This document shows, piece after piece, positions 18,331 through 32,490 of a stretch of 64,000 nt of DNA. Source of the DNA: Maylandia zebra (Eukaryota; Chordata; Actinopteri; Cichliformes; Cichlidae); contig NC_135179.1 in NCBI RefSeq assembly GCF_041146795.1, positions 14,890,047 through 14,954,046 of the forward strand. Direction: 5' to 3'. Numbering within the stretch: position 1 is the first letter of the stretch; each line of letters opens with the position of its first letter. The position numbers were made by a program, and so were the translations under genes. Under the pieces are notes generated by a model, which saw only the letters and a program-made list of their open reading frames with translations, was not told the DNA's origin and made no database searches.

Positions 18331-19329
18331 TAAAAAGCGAAGTGAAGGAAATTTTATTAGCACCCACCAAGCAAGTTTCCTCACGGCTTTATCGCAGAGG
18401 TTGTTTTAAAGTGATCTTTTTCCCCCTTCTCCTTCTTCTTCTTTTTTTCGATTAAATATTTATCAAGTACGCCCACAGTTAGGCATTATTCCAAATTCCA
18501 TACGGAACAAATAGGCAATCAGCCCACTTACTGTTTACAGCTAACATCGCCTGTTCCGTTGTTTAGAGCTACAATATTTTGTGAAAATATTTGAAGTTGA
18601 AATTTAAGTTACACCGCGCAAAGAAAACTAATTTAGGGAGCTTCAGCCTACAGCCTTTGTTTAAAATTTCTGTCACTTGTAGCTGAATTAGAAAAGATTA
18701 ACTCCAGCTGATGCTTGTGCGTTGACAATTTTCTCATGAGTAGGGAGGAAAAAAAATACACATCACTTATATCAGTTTCCCCCATCAGTTTTAATTAAAT
18801 TACCAAATAGCTTGATTCCGCATCACATATATATATAAAAAAAAACCTTCAGTGCAAACTTTAGTTATTACAACTTATCGGCCTAATAAATGCACGCCTA
18901 AAATTCGATATCTCATATTAAAACATGGTTTTCACGATATTTTTTAATTATTGTAGTTAGAAAAAAAATCAAACGGCCAAGAGTGATGAGATCAATCATG
19001 AAGGCTGTTCGTGTCAAGTTGGAGCTAATAGACGGACAGCGCCCCTCGTTGGTTACACTTGAGATCATGGAGTCGATATGAGGCAGCTGTGTTGTTCAGT
19101 GACAAGATAGCAAAATCTCAAGTTTGGTTTATATGTAACTGCTTCCCCACTGCCCCACGAGCTACATTTTCTTTTTTCAAATTCAGGTACTATTTTAAAA
19201 AGCAACAGAATTATTTTTAAAATAATAAAAAAAAATTTTTTATTTTTCTTTGTCATCTCGCACACTAGAATAAGAAAAAATAACAGATATTTGAAGGGCT
19301 AAAAAAATTAAGGAAAGAACGTTTTTTAT

Positions 19330-19330
<1 letters not shown>

Positions 19331-19370
<40 letters not shown>
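19331..19370. repeat. (ATT)n microsatellite
   Basis: Thirteen perfect ATT units. Read directly. Confidence 0.95.
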
Positions 19371-22300
19371 TCTGATGTGTTTATTGTGTGTCTGAAATAA
19401 ACATTATTTGACAATGTGCTGGTGTGACCTCACGTTTCGTCACTAACTTCTGTCAGAGTGTTCATGTTAATTGTGTGCAGTGGTGAGTTCTGTCAAGGGC
19501 ATTGCCCGTGCGCACAATTTGCATTTCCATTCTGCTGTGGAAATGATGAGAGAGTTTCTGCGCGGTTTAGAGCCTCGCGGCGCAGTCTGTGGGCGAATTA
19601 CATTTAAAGAAGGCGAGAGAAATTAAATAAGAAACCGAGACCACTTCAGGGCTATTAACATCTAAAATATCCCCTGGAAATTTAGACCAAAATACACATG
19701 ACCAAATACCCAGGATACCTTCGCTCTTAACACAGCCCTGGTCTTGATTGTGTCCATCACTGTTTTGTAGGCCTATCTAAAATTCTTTATTTAAAAAAAA
19801 AAAGTTATCACGCCGCCTCACATTTCTCAGTGGCGATGATGGAAGTGAGGCAAATTTGATTATTCAGCTCTAAATCGGAACATATTAACTTAATATATAG
19901 GCGCCCTACTGCCAAACAGACTGTGACACTCAGAAAAATGGGTGCAAAAATCCGACTTTAAAGGTCAGTTTAAAAAAAAAAAACCCTCATCAGTAAGTAT
20001 GATGTGGGCACATGTTGCATCGGGGAAAGTGGCCTCCAAAAGAGGAGGCATCAGCTTTAACCTTGTTCCTTTTTTTTCTTATTTTTTTTAGAGCGCCTGT
20101 GCATGCATGACCAAAGAGGCAGCAGCCTTTCCCTCAGTACTCCAGAGACCTTTAATTTGCCTGTTGACCCCAGGATGGAGGTGTTGCCAACTCACAGTGA
20201 TACTACCTCACCCACAAGAGACTAATAATTCTCAAGTTACTTACATCAAAATATATATTTTCAACATGTTGCATCAGTGCCTCTAATTCGTTTTTCTCCT
20301 TTAGGGGCTGCCATTATAAAGGAGATACATATTTGATGGCAACTGGCAAGTCTACAAATGCATTTTGATTTTAGTCAGATTATTAATATCGGACTGTGTT
20401 ACTATTAACAGAAATGTTAATTATGATGTCAAGACAGAGGGAGTCAAGGTGAAAGCTGCACAGCAATAGCTAAAAATAATCCATGCCAGCCAGAGTACAG
20501 TATGATCCTGCAGAGGAGTGTTACTGGCAAGGGACCTTTTTGCTGCAACAAAGAGGTGGAAAAGAGGAAGTAAATGAATTAGAGTACAAGCCAGATTTTG
20601 TCTTTGTTTCATCCACACTTGTCCTGTCCCTATTTTCCAACCTCTCCCTTTTCCTTGCTATTGGAAGTGCTGCAAATTGTATAATGCTGGTCTTTGTTCT
20701 ACAGAGTCAAGCCACATGAATAGCCGTCCTGAGCACACACAAAAACACACTGACAAACTGATCATCTTAAAAAAGCAACGCCCTGGTGCTCACTTGGCCT
20801 ACTTTCCACGGCAGCACTGGGACGTGGGAAGAGGAATAGAATTCAGGGGAGGATGTTCTTGCACTCTGGGAAACATTCAGTATAGCAAGTGTGATGCACA
20901 TAAACATAGCCTTTGCATTGTCAACCTTAGACCGTATTTGCCCCAGATAACTAGTCCCCATGTGCTAGACTATTCTCTTTGACTTTGCAATTGAAATCCT
21001 GAGAAGATTATGCCAAAGCTAAAAGAGGCAAACTCTGGGGTGGGATTTCAATTGTCAATTCCTGTTGGATTTTATAGCATTATGACATATAGTACACCAT
21101 CTGTTACGCTTCCCGTGACTAGGTCTACATCTGCACAAGTGGAGCTTATTGATGTGAACATCAGTACAACTAAGACCTGGTTTTTGAATGGACAGCAATT
21201 TTCAATCACCGATATTTTTCTCCTGAATCCCGTTTAACACAGATGTATGACTAAGTAGCGGGGTCTCTAGCTTACAAAACACCAGAGCAAATTAAAAAGG
21301 TGCAGGAAAGTAACCACTCCTAACTTTAGCTAAACAGACTTCCTGGAGCGCTAGATAATCTGGGGCTTCTATGTACACCGCCTAACCAAATGTCGACATC
21401 TGTGAGGGTGTGCATAAAGAAAAGCTCCTCAGAGAAACGGGGGATAATAATCTTAGTTCCCCTCACCTTCAGCTTGCCCATAGGGGTTTAAAAGGGAGAT
21501 GAAGAAATCCTATGTAAACATGCCAAGTCAAATTTTCACTTGAAATGTGACATAAAGGCAAAGGGCAACCTTGGTGCATCACTAATGTGCTTCCACGCAT
21601 GAGTTTTCCAGTGCCCCTGGATGTAAACAATTGATGTATTCAGTCTGTGGTTTGAACACTGACTCACTGTGCACACTTAATATGTTTGAGCATCTTCTTA
21701 GCCATCACTGTACATTTAGTGCATAGGTGAAGAGCCCAAAAGAAGTCAACACAAAGCCTGTACACAATCAGAATCTCTGTACTCAATAGCTGCATGAAAG
21801 TGAGTTTTGCTCTCCTGAGAAACATACAAAGTTTGAGCATCTGTTCCATCATGTAGTCTTTGTTGAGAAATTAAATATTGAACTGATCTAGTGTACCATG
21901 AATGTTTCACTCACATAGTGATTAGAGAGACTGGAGAGGCAAGACATCGCAGCACTTTACTCTCTACTTTCATATACTGTATTTGTTGGTCTTGCCTTTA
22001 AGTGTTTCACGCGCCAGATTGTGTTGTTGTTATGGAAAATGTTTTTTAATGTTGCGTCAATTATACTTAGCATGCATGTGTAACTCGACACAAAAGTAAA
22101 TTCATATGCATGCTACGTATGTGCACAAATGCAATCATCCTCAGTCTGATAATTGCTGTATAGTGTAGTCCAGCTGAAGCAATATAATTGGAAAAAAGAG
22201 AAAAACATAAATTAGAGTTTTGGTTTTATGATTCAATTATGAACTTGGCAGCATCTGTTTTTTCATACTTTTATGTTATTGTGAATATGGAGAAAATACT

Positions 22301-25300
22301 GATTGGTTTTCTTGTCGCATCTCAGAATAAAGGGCGTCTCTTTTATAGTTTCTCATCCCTTACTCCAAATCAACAATTGTCTCTCGGGAGAGTCCCAAAT
22401 GATGTTTCCTGACATAAACATTTTGGATTATAATGGGCAGACCAAGCCAACGTGCAAGCAGGAGAAGGAAACAGTATCATCACAGAGATCATAAAATGGT
22501 GTCGTGAGTAGTCTTTTGTCCAGGACCATAGGAGAGTTCTGTTGCTAAAGGGAAGGACAAAAGCAGAAGGCGCCACGGGTATAAGGTTCCCCTGAGCAAC
22601 AATACTGAAAGTTTCAACTTGCAGCACATGGGTGTAACTTTAACTGGAATACTGTGGATCAAAGACTCACAAACAAAGTGGGTGGAAATGCTGAAGGAGT
22701 GTCTGTGCTCAAGTGAAGGACAGGTTCACTAGAGAGAAAGCGGGAGCGACAATTTCTAAAACACAGACCAGGCAATCAAGGCTAATTACTGAGCCCGTGT
22801 TTTGTGAACTCAAAGGGCAGCATGATTCAATTAACAAAACCGATGTGTATTATAATTCTGAAAAGCAAAATTACCTCTGTCGACAACACGCTTATCAGAT
22901 ATAAAACAAAAGCAAATTCAAATTAAACTGAACAGTTTTAAATGTGTTGCTGCTTCGTGCGCTTTAATAAGGAAGAGTGCACACAGTCGATTTTGTATTG
23001 CATCTCAAACATTCATTCCGCACTCTTGTCTTCACCTGTCAGCTTTTAGAGAGTGGGAGAATTATTCAGTTCTGCTTCTTTAAATAAAAAACACAGCCTT
23101 GAAATTTGTGAGGCTTAAGGCAATTCATCAGGTTAGATCAGTACAATGTGGATGTGTAACCTTTACACTGCACTGGAACCTGCACATACAAGTGTTATGA
23201 AAGGTCCCCGTGGCACTCTGCTCTTCTGACATGGATTTGAAGACTTGCCACTTTATTAGCTGCTAAGCCCCCACTACTTGTTCTATATAGTGGAGGCCTA
23301 TGTTATGAGCTGGGATCTCATTGTCTAGCGTTATTAGAGGTAGAGTCTGCAGCGCTCTCTTGTCTCCCCTCGAGAGTAGCCTGACTATTTGAAAGGAAGC
23401 TACAAGTGCAATTTAACCCATCTTATTTACAATACGATCTCTTACAAGGACATCATCGCAGCAAGGATTCACATATAATACATCTCTACAATGTGCTTCT
23501 TTCCTGTTTTGATTGTTTCAGGAGAGTTGTTTGACGCTCAATTGAGCCCTAAGAAGAAAAAAAATCTCTGAATGTGTCAAGTTAGAGCAGACACAAACTT
23601 TAGTCAACAACACTAGTCCGGTTTTGTATTTTTCAAAAATACTTCACATAAGATTTATGCACAACAACAAGTGTTTTCTGCTTAAAGGTCAAAAGAGTTA
23701 ATAAATAAAAAAGAGTGGGTATGGGGTTCTTAATGATAGCATTAACATCGTGTCTGGGAAAACAAGCTGTTTGTGATCATCACTTTTGTCACCAACGCAC
23801 ACGCACACACACACCCTCCAAAATGGAAATGATCTGTTGGCACTGAATAATAAGTGCCATAGTGCCATCTAGTGCACAAATTTGCACACTGAAGAATGAC
23901 AGTCCCTGTATGTAAAACATACACTACATACTGCAGCGTACATGCAAAGGTACAGGGCTTAAGGGCTACTTGTGATTATGATAAAGGATGGTGTACTGTT
24001 TTCACTGATCGCTTGTGTGCTTCAGTGTGAGTTTCAGCTACACTAAATGACCACACTGAAAATTTCCACTCATAGGGGAAATAAACAAGGAGACAAAGGT
24101 TTGTCTTAGAAGCCAGGTCTTTGACAACCCGCGGCTGTGGCAAGCCGCAAGGATAATCTCCTTCAGACAATGAGACGATGTTGAAGGCTGTGCATGCAAA
24201 TTATACTCTGCCATCTAAATTACAAAGACATACACAGACCTCAAGTCATCAGGCCTCATATCTCACTCATCTGGCCTCCTGGCTGTTAGGTTGCCAGAGG
24301 ATACTATAGAGACAACAGAACAGAAATAATAAGAAAAAACACATGAGCCAAAACAAGAGTCTTGAATAATTGATTGTGTTTGTCTTTTGCTGTTTGTGTG
24401 TGAGAGTGTGTGTTTGAGTGAGAGCGAGAGTGTGTGTGTGTTAGGACTCAGGGTCTGGACAGAGCTTATGCCCCTGAGCAGAGCAGACACATCCACTGGC
24501 CAATGGTTTGTGTTAAAAACTGTCTGATTGACCAAATGTGGGGGAAGGGTATGTTTGTGCGTGCCGGGCAAAAATGAATGTGCATGGGTATTTATGTTCA
24601 TGACTGTGTGTGTAAATTCAAAGAGAAATAGGTGAGGATAGTAGCTGCGATGTGTGTGATTTTTGGCAAACTAAACCTGGGCATGATTAGCTCATGTTGA
24701 AATCAGCGCTGGTTTTGTATTCAGTAACATGGGAATAAGATGAAGTAAAGATTTCCAGGATAACAAACGCTTTTTGTTAAACGGGCCAGGAATAGGTGTG
24801 TTGTAAGATGTTAAAAAGTCAATATACCTTCATTTTGTCTGTGCTGGTAATGAGCCATATTTTCTGGGGAAAATGGCTGCTTCTCCGGAGGCACCATGTC
24901 TACTGAATGTGGCCCTGATCCTGGATAAAACAGAAGGCTCACCAATCAATCTCTCCAGGTTGCCCACAGCCAGAGAAAGCAGCTGCACCACATGTTTGCC
25001 TTGCGCGATAGCGACAAGTTAACATACGGGCAGCACAGTAACCATCCACAAGCAGCCTCTAGCTGTCTTATAATGAATTCCCACAGGGATGGGGAACTAT
25101 CAGAGTCAGTGGTGTTACTGGAGGCTCGGAATAAAGTCAACACCTCTCCTTATACCTGATGAAGCTACGGCACGGCAGCACACTCACACACATAGTCACA
25201 GCCACAACGCTCGACTCGTACAAACGTGAACATTTCGAATGCACACAACGATTAAGCTGTACAGTTTATTAAATCATAAATTAGGCTGCATTCGGGCATT

Positions 25301-25937
25301 ACATGTTCACGCAATGATGGTGAACAGAAACTGCTTGCTTTTAATAATGCAGTCTTATCGGGACAGCAGTTTTGTTTAATTCAATGTATAACACGTTATA
25401 AAGAGACATTTTAAATTAACGAAAAATCGCCATTCAGCATTTTCTTTAATTTTTTAAAAGCCCTATTTTTCATTCTGATTTGGACATCAGTGTGGCGTCT
25501 ACACCCACACACCTACTGCTTTCAAATCATGATGTGTTTGTACTGTATTCACAAAGTAATGACTGACACAGTGGTCCACTTAGTCAAACATTTAAGCAAT
25601 CAAAGTACAAAACACAACAAACCCATTTGGTGCACAGGGCTCGACACGTAGAAGTCAAGGGTGTTTTAAAAGGTTTAAGCGGTTGTTAAAATAATGATGG
25701 TTTTATGAAACACTGGTGGACCATCTTTTGTTAATTTAAAGCTAAATGCCCTCACATCTACTAACTGCAAATGAGATCAATACACAAGCTGGTGCTGTAG
25801 AGTTTCTCTGGTAAACTGACATTAGTCAACTGCATTTCAGACAGCACTTTCAGAAAATGCATAAATTACACCCATTATGTATTCATATGTGGAATAATGT
25901 TAAACTGAGTGAGCAAGAAAAGTGCAATGCAGTCCAT

Positions 25938-26091
<154 letters not shown>

Positions 26092-27699
26092 CAATCAAAG
26101 TATTTCCTCTGGTAGCGTTCCAGAAACTTTCAGAATCAATGCCAAGGAGTACTGCAGTTGTTCTGGTGGCAGGTGTTGACCCAACACCTTATAAGAACAT
26201 TTAATTTTATGCTATATCTGTATAAATATCTCTACAGACAAATATATAGATATGTCTGTACCTGTATAGATAGTTAAATATAGATATATAGGTGTACTGA
26301 GAAAGAGAGTGAGGGAGTGAGAGAGTCTTCCTAACCTCCAGGCCTCTGCTCTGCTTCTTCCCGTGGGACTCTGCGTGAGTGATGAGACGATGTGTAGCTT
26401 GGGAGAAGGTTTTGGTGGGATTTGGCCCAGGTCTTCGAGGGTACATCGTTTTTATTCTCTTGCCACCTCCTGGACAATGTGCAGCTGCAAAAACCAAATA
26501 TAAACTATGGGGAAAATACATATATATATATATATAATCAAACTTCAAGTCAGTGCAAGTGATGAGTTGGCTTCAAAAACACACGCTATGATAGCTGAAT
26601 AAAAACAAGCTTTAGACTATGCTTTTTCATATCTGCTTATTGGCATTTATCCACTGAACTGTGTATATATATCACCATATGTATTTAATTAAAAAAAAAT
26701 ACATCATCTACGGCAGTTTTTTCTGTATGCACTACATCACACTGCAGACAATCTATTTAAAAAATAAATACACAGCATATTTTTTTGTTGGTTCTGTGTA
26801 AACTACCTAAAACATTATTTTGTAGCTTGAAAAAATCACACTGAGTATTTGAAATAATATCAAATTAACCTAATATACTTTGAACCATTATCTAAGTTAC
26901 CTTTGTTTGGTCATAGAAAACTGAAATTGCATGTGCAGAATTACCAGTTTTAGCCAATAAAACTAATTTTAAAAGCTCACTTACATTGTTGTGAAATTCT
27001 CTCATAGATTTAAATTCTGGATTCTTTGAGTGGCAGGCTTCTTTCTAATAACACTGGCTTGCATTTGTTTTCACTGGACTTGTCAGACTCTTTTTACCTT
27101 TATCTTCGTGAAGAAATATAACAAGAGAAAAGGATACAGACTAAAATAAAGACTGAAAACTATATAGTGGATGCGAAGTAAACTGAATTTTCTCAGTTTT
27201 GCCGCTAGATGTCACCGATTGACCATCCAATACAGGCTGAGGTGCTACATGTTGTCACTATAATTCAAAGTGACGCTTTACTCAAAATCACACTTTGCAT
27301 GTAAAATATGAAAAATTAAAAAAAAAAATTTAAATGTCAAAAAACGTTTAACATGCAAACAAAATGTGTTTAACTCTTATTCATGGGCTGCTATGCAAAT
27401 CATTTTAATTAAACATATTTGCTCTGTGGATATATGCCTGAAAAAAATGTAGATTTTCTTAGTTGTTTTTGCATGTGTAGCTGTTTATTTCAGTCACAGT
27501 GAAAATAACCAGGCGGGGATGTGTAAATTGTATTTGTCCTGCTTATTAGTGGGCAGCTAAATAGAATTTAAACTCCTCAATAACCATATATGTAAAACAT
27601 GCAATTCATCGAAACAAAGCTGGGTGGATATAAAATCCAGTGAAAATGCACATTTACTGATATGATGCTCAGGAGGATGGATGGAGTCAGGATGTGGCA

Positions 27700-27895
27700 T
27701 GTGTGCATGACGTCATTTCTCCATGTACTGTGCGCCATTTTGGAAGAAAAAAAATCACGGATAATTTCCGTGGTCTTGACAGATCTGGACCCGAGTCTTC
27801 ACACTGATTGTGGATGCTATCTATCTCCCCGAGCGCGCCGCACTGGTTGATAAGGCATTGGAAGCTGTGTACAACAAGAGCTGCTAAATGAAGCA
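27700..27895 (+). promoter_or_regulatory. Probable ppp2r2d promoter and 5' UTR
   Basis: A palindromic CRE (ATGACGTCAT, 27,707-27,716) and a YY1-like GCCATTTTGG (27,734-27,743) lie 150-190 bp upstream of the start codon, with no TATA box. This is a common arrangement for housekeeping promoters. A second TGACGTCA lies at 28,449-28,456 in intron 2. CREB/ATF and YY1 recognition of these motifs is established. Use here is inference. Confidence 0.5.
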
Positions 27896-30800
27896 ATGGC
27901 GGGTAAGCTACTTTTTAAAGGAAGGGAAAAGGATCCACCTCACTTGGTGTGTGTGATGGCCTGAATCTGCAACTTGGCTAACCAGCGTTAGCGCTGGCAA
28001 GCTAAGTTGCTAGTTGTCAAACTGTGTCACTGTCAGGTCATTATTACCGCCCGATGAAGGGCGAGCCGGAATCACACTAACCCTGGTTTCTTTTTGCAGG
28101 AGTTGCAGGAGGAAATGATTTTCAGTGGTGTTTCTCTCAAGTAAAAGGAGCGATAGATGAAGATGTTGCGGAAGGTATGTGGCTAACGTTAGCTCGGCGG
28201 CTAGGCTACAGTGGTGGGCAGCTAGCTAGGTGGTCTGATGATGGTTCTCTGTGGGATTCACTTGAGGTGCACGAGAGCTGACGGCGGATGGACGCGCGTG
28301 CTTTTTTGCAAGACTGCTCTCGTGATTAGTGTAGACCTGTTTGTGGATCAGTTGCACAAACGCCCTTTCCTTGTAGATTGCTGTGTGTCGCTAGCTCGCT
28401 ATGAGCTAGCTGGTGGCTAAACTATTAAAGGGGGAGCGACCGTGCCCGTGACGTCAATGTGCTGCGTCCATAAATTGTCGAGTGACATCATGCTTGTTTT
28501 CATTCATACCTTAATGGGTCTACGTGATATTATGTGGTTATCGGTATTTTACATTTTCTATAAGAACAGTGGGACCAGACTTAGCCTGCAGCCCATCACA
28601 GTAGCATTCTAGCTGCCATCCCAACTACAGTGCGGAAGCTGAGCTGTGAGGTCTGATTCACACCGATTTGTGTCTTTTCAGCTGACATAATCTCAACAGT
28701 TGAGTTCAACTATTCTGGAGAGCTACTGGCAACTGGAGACAAGGGAGGCAGAGTAGTGATATTTCAGCATGAACAAGAGGTAAGGATCACACAGCAGTAA
28801 CACCATTCCAGAAGTGAAGCTGTTGTTGTATATAGATATTAAATATTCTCTGAGCAGTATTTGCATATTAATGATCATAAAACTGACCTTACAGCGGATT
28901 GTTAGTCAGTGGCACCAGTTTAGATCATCATGCAAATGTAGTGTTTGTAAGGTTGGGGAAACCTGCACTCAGCTAAGACTGAGGAAGTCATTTGGATGAA
29001 TGCCTCCCACTGAAAACGCAACATCCAAATGAGCAGAATGAGCTCTCTGGGATACACTACATCTAAAAGACCAAGTTTATTGTATCCATTTCAACAATAC
29101 AATTTCTATGAATTTGTCTTGTTATGCTCACATTTACCATAAGATGCATTCATCATCGTACAGCACAGAACAATGTAATGTGGAATAAAACTACATGTAA
29201 GAACTGAAGGCTGCATGCATATTTTAGGAAGTAAACAGTTGGCAGAAACACTGGCTAGGAACAAAGTGTGAGTGGTATTCAAACTGGATATTATATTTAT
29301 TTTGGTTTTAAGGTTAAATATTAAGGTACTAGACTATCATGGGAAGGTGTTATCTTAGTTTTTCTCAGTTTAATCATATATTTATTCAATTCAATAAAAT
29401 TGAATTGATTTTATTGATCCTGAAGGTTGACCCCGAAGGAAATTGGGTTAAGGCTGCCGACCTTTGCCAGCGCCGTCTTACCCTTCTGACCATACATACA
29501 TTACACAAACATCACATGGGGAAGATAGGCCAGAGAGGTATAACAATGGAAAATGCACAACACGAGGAAAGATAAGGAGAAAAAAATAACTCCCCCCAGA
29601 CTGAGCTCCAACAGGGAGATCAGTTTGAGAACAGAAAAAAAACCACCTCTGCACATAGCACATGAAAAAACTCTTAATACACCAAAGAAACACATGACAA
29701 GCAACAGGGGTGGGTAAAGGGTGAGAGACAGCCAATGTAGACAGTACATCCAGGCCTGCAGCATAAGCGCTGGTCTCCTTGATCCACCGTCAGCATCGGA
29801 GGGGGGATGAGTGTACATTTATGGAAAATATGGTAAAGTTACAATGAAAATGTGCTATTAAACATTGTTTAGGGCATTTCAAAAAGCACAATGCCATGAT
29901 CATAGTGTTTTACATCAGTACTCCATAATGGAACTGTTGTGAAAAATCTACATGTGGCTCCACAGTGTAGTAGTTTATACATGTACTTGGTCTATGGGTT
30001 TTTGGGGTTGTCTCAGGAAGACCAACTAATGTCTACTATGCAGAATCAAATATAAGGAGTTACCCACTTGTAAATAACTGAGTGGCCGAAAATGTATTTT
30101 TTGTTTATTTATTTTGCTTGTTGTTGATTGTGCTATTTTCTGTAATGAGCTTTCTTTTACATATTTATGCAAAAATATGAACAGGTAATGATGAAATCTT
30201 GTTTGTTTTTGGTTTTTTGCTGTTGTTTTGGGGTTTTTTTTAATGCCAGAAACAATACCATGATTACAGTGTTGTTTTTGTTGCCTTTTCCCCCTCAGTC
30301 TAAGAATCGTCCACACCTGCGTGGGGAGTACAACGTCTATAGCACTTTTCAGAGTCACGAGCCAGAATTTGATTATTTGAAAAGTTTAGAAATCGAGGAA
30401 AAAATTAATAAAATAAGATGGCTACCACAACAAAATGCTGCTCACTTTCTACTTTCAACAAACGGTAAGAGCTTTTTTCTGTTTTTCTTATTTGTTGATA
30501 ATGAAGCGCTATGTTCCCTCTCCTAAAGCCTTTCCTTTTTCCCCCCAGATAAAACTATCAAATTGTGGAAAATTAGTGAAAGAGATAAACGAGCAGAAGG
30601 TTACAATCTGAAAGACGAAGACGGACGACTCAGAGACCCCTTTAGAATCACCTCTTTACGGGTGTGTTTAGCCGTCCCTCAGACCTGCCTCATTCTGAGC
30701 ATGACTCTATGTGATAACTTTTCTAAAATTGATTGTTGTACATTTCAGGTACCAGTACTGATGCCAATGGATCTCATGGTAGAAGCAAGCCCACGGAGGA

Positions 30801-32490
30801 TCTTTGCAAATGCGCACACCTATCACATTAATTCCATTTCTGTAAATAGTGATCATGAAACTTACCTCTCTGCAGATGACCTAAGAATAAATCTATGGCA
30901 CTTGGAAATCACAGACAGAAGTTTTAGTATCCTTTTTTTTATATATATATATCAGAAAGCTGATTTTTAGATGTGTCTTAAAGTTTTAATAGCATTGCAT
31001 CAATGTAAAATATAAGACTGCTAGCTCCTTAACAGTGTGCTAACAGATATTGTAGACATCAAGCCCGCCAACATGGAGGAACTGACAGAAGTAATCACAG
31101 CTGCTGAGTGCCATCCACATCAATGCAATGTATTTGTGTACAGCAGTAGCAAAGGAACCATCCGCCTGTGTGACATGCGAGCGGCAGCGCTCTGTGATAG
31201 GCACTCAAAGTGTAAGTACTTCTACCGTATTGTAGTGAAGCCATCGGTCTGTCTGGAAAATAGAGAATTCGAAAGTGCAGCGATTTCTGAAATTAACCTT
31301 AGTCTGACAAGTTGTCTAGTTTTTTTTGTTTTTTCAAAGATGCATCTGTTACCTGTTAATCTAATTTCTTTGTCGTGATCTGTAATTCAATTAAGAGCTA
31401 ATAAGATTTATACAAGAATTTGAGGATTTCCCCCTTTGCCCTTTCCCTTTATTTTCTAAGTCTTTGAGGAACCAGAGGATCCCAGCAGCCGATCCTTTTT
31501 TTCTGAGATCATCTCCTCCATCTCAGACGTGAAGTTCAGTCACAGCGGACGCTATATGATGACACGTGACTACCTCTCCGTCAAAGTTTGGGACCTCAAC
31601 ATGGAGAACAGGCCAGTGGAGACGTATCAGGTGCTTAAACATGCTTTTCTGGGGATTCAATTTTAAATCACATTAACACTTGTGATCTTTTCTGGGACTT
31701 GGTTTTTATTTTTTTTTAAAGTCAACTTTGATTAAGGCTTGAAATAGTGCTTTTTCAGATATACGTCAGAATTTTACTCAGACTTCCTAAAGTCAGTAAT
31801 AACCAAATAGGGATATGGTCTATCAAGAAATGACAGGCACACTCCTAATGGAGGCTGATAGGTACCGGTTAGCCTCGCAACATGGATTAAATATGCAGAA
31901 GGCTATGTTTTATGTAAGATAAAGATTTGAACAGTTCCCTTTACATTGTTTCATTTCAGGTCCATGAATATCTTCGCAGTAAGCTTTGCTCTTTGTATGA
32001 AAACGACTGCATCTTTGACAAGTTTGAGTGCTGCTGGAATGGCAGTGACAGGTATGTATCCTTCCTGCTCCAAAGGACAAGCATTTCACTCACTACTGTT
32101 TTTATAAATGTTGTTCCCGGCTTATAAGTTATATCAATCGGTGGTCAAACTTTTGGTGTTACTGCAACAAATTCAAACATTGAGTTAATTTTTTTTACTC
32201 TCTTCGGCAGTGCCATCATGACAGGCTCCTACAACAACTTCTTTCGAATGTTTGACCGGAACACCCGGCGGGACATCACACTGGAGGCATCCCGAGAGAG
32301 CAGCAAACCACGGGCCACACTTAAACCACGTAAAGTGTCCACCGGTGGCAAGAGGAAGAAGGACGAGATCAGCGTGGACAGCCTGGACTTCAACAAGAAG
32401 ATCCTCCACACTGCCTGGCACCCCAAAGATAACGTGATAGCTGTGGCAGCCACCAACAACTTGTACATTTTCCAGGACAAAATCAACTAG
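27896..32490 (+). CDS. ppp2r2d: PP2A regulatory subunit B55 delta
   Basis: Substrate-targeting B55 subunit of protein phosphatase 2A, a seven-bladed WD40 propeller. The delta form opposes CDK1 in mitosis and is held in check by ENSA/ARPP19. Coding exons: 27896-27902, 28100-28174, 28682-28779, 30299-30464, 30549-30661, 30749-30926, 31047-31211, 31461-31630, 31960-32051 and 32211-32490. All have AG/GT borders and consistent phase. The sum is 1,344 nt, or 447 aa plus stop, the usual family length. Delta rather than alpha is shown by [43 protein letters not shown] and the NVFVYSSSK region. The C-terminus is YIFQDKIN. The first exon encodes only MA plus one base and was placed by phase and the ATGGCGG/GTAAGC context. 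Convergent with bnip3. Confidence 0.97.
29385..29800. repeat. Repeat-like insert in ppp2r2d intron 3
   Basis: It starts with an ATTCAATTCAATAAAATTG tail-like string followed by TTTTATTGATCCTGAAGG and GAAGGAAATTGG. This resembles the 3' ends of fish non-LTR elements read in antisense, where 'tttattgatcc...ggaaattgg' recurs. The right boundary is uncertain and the family is not named. Confidence 0.4.
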
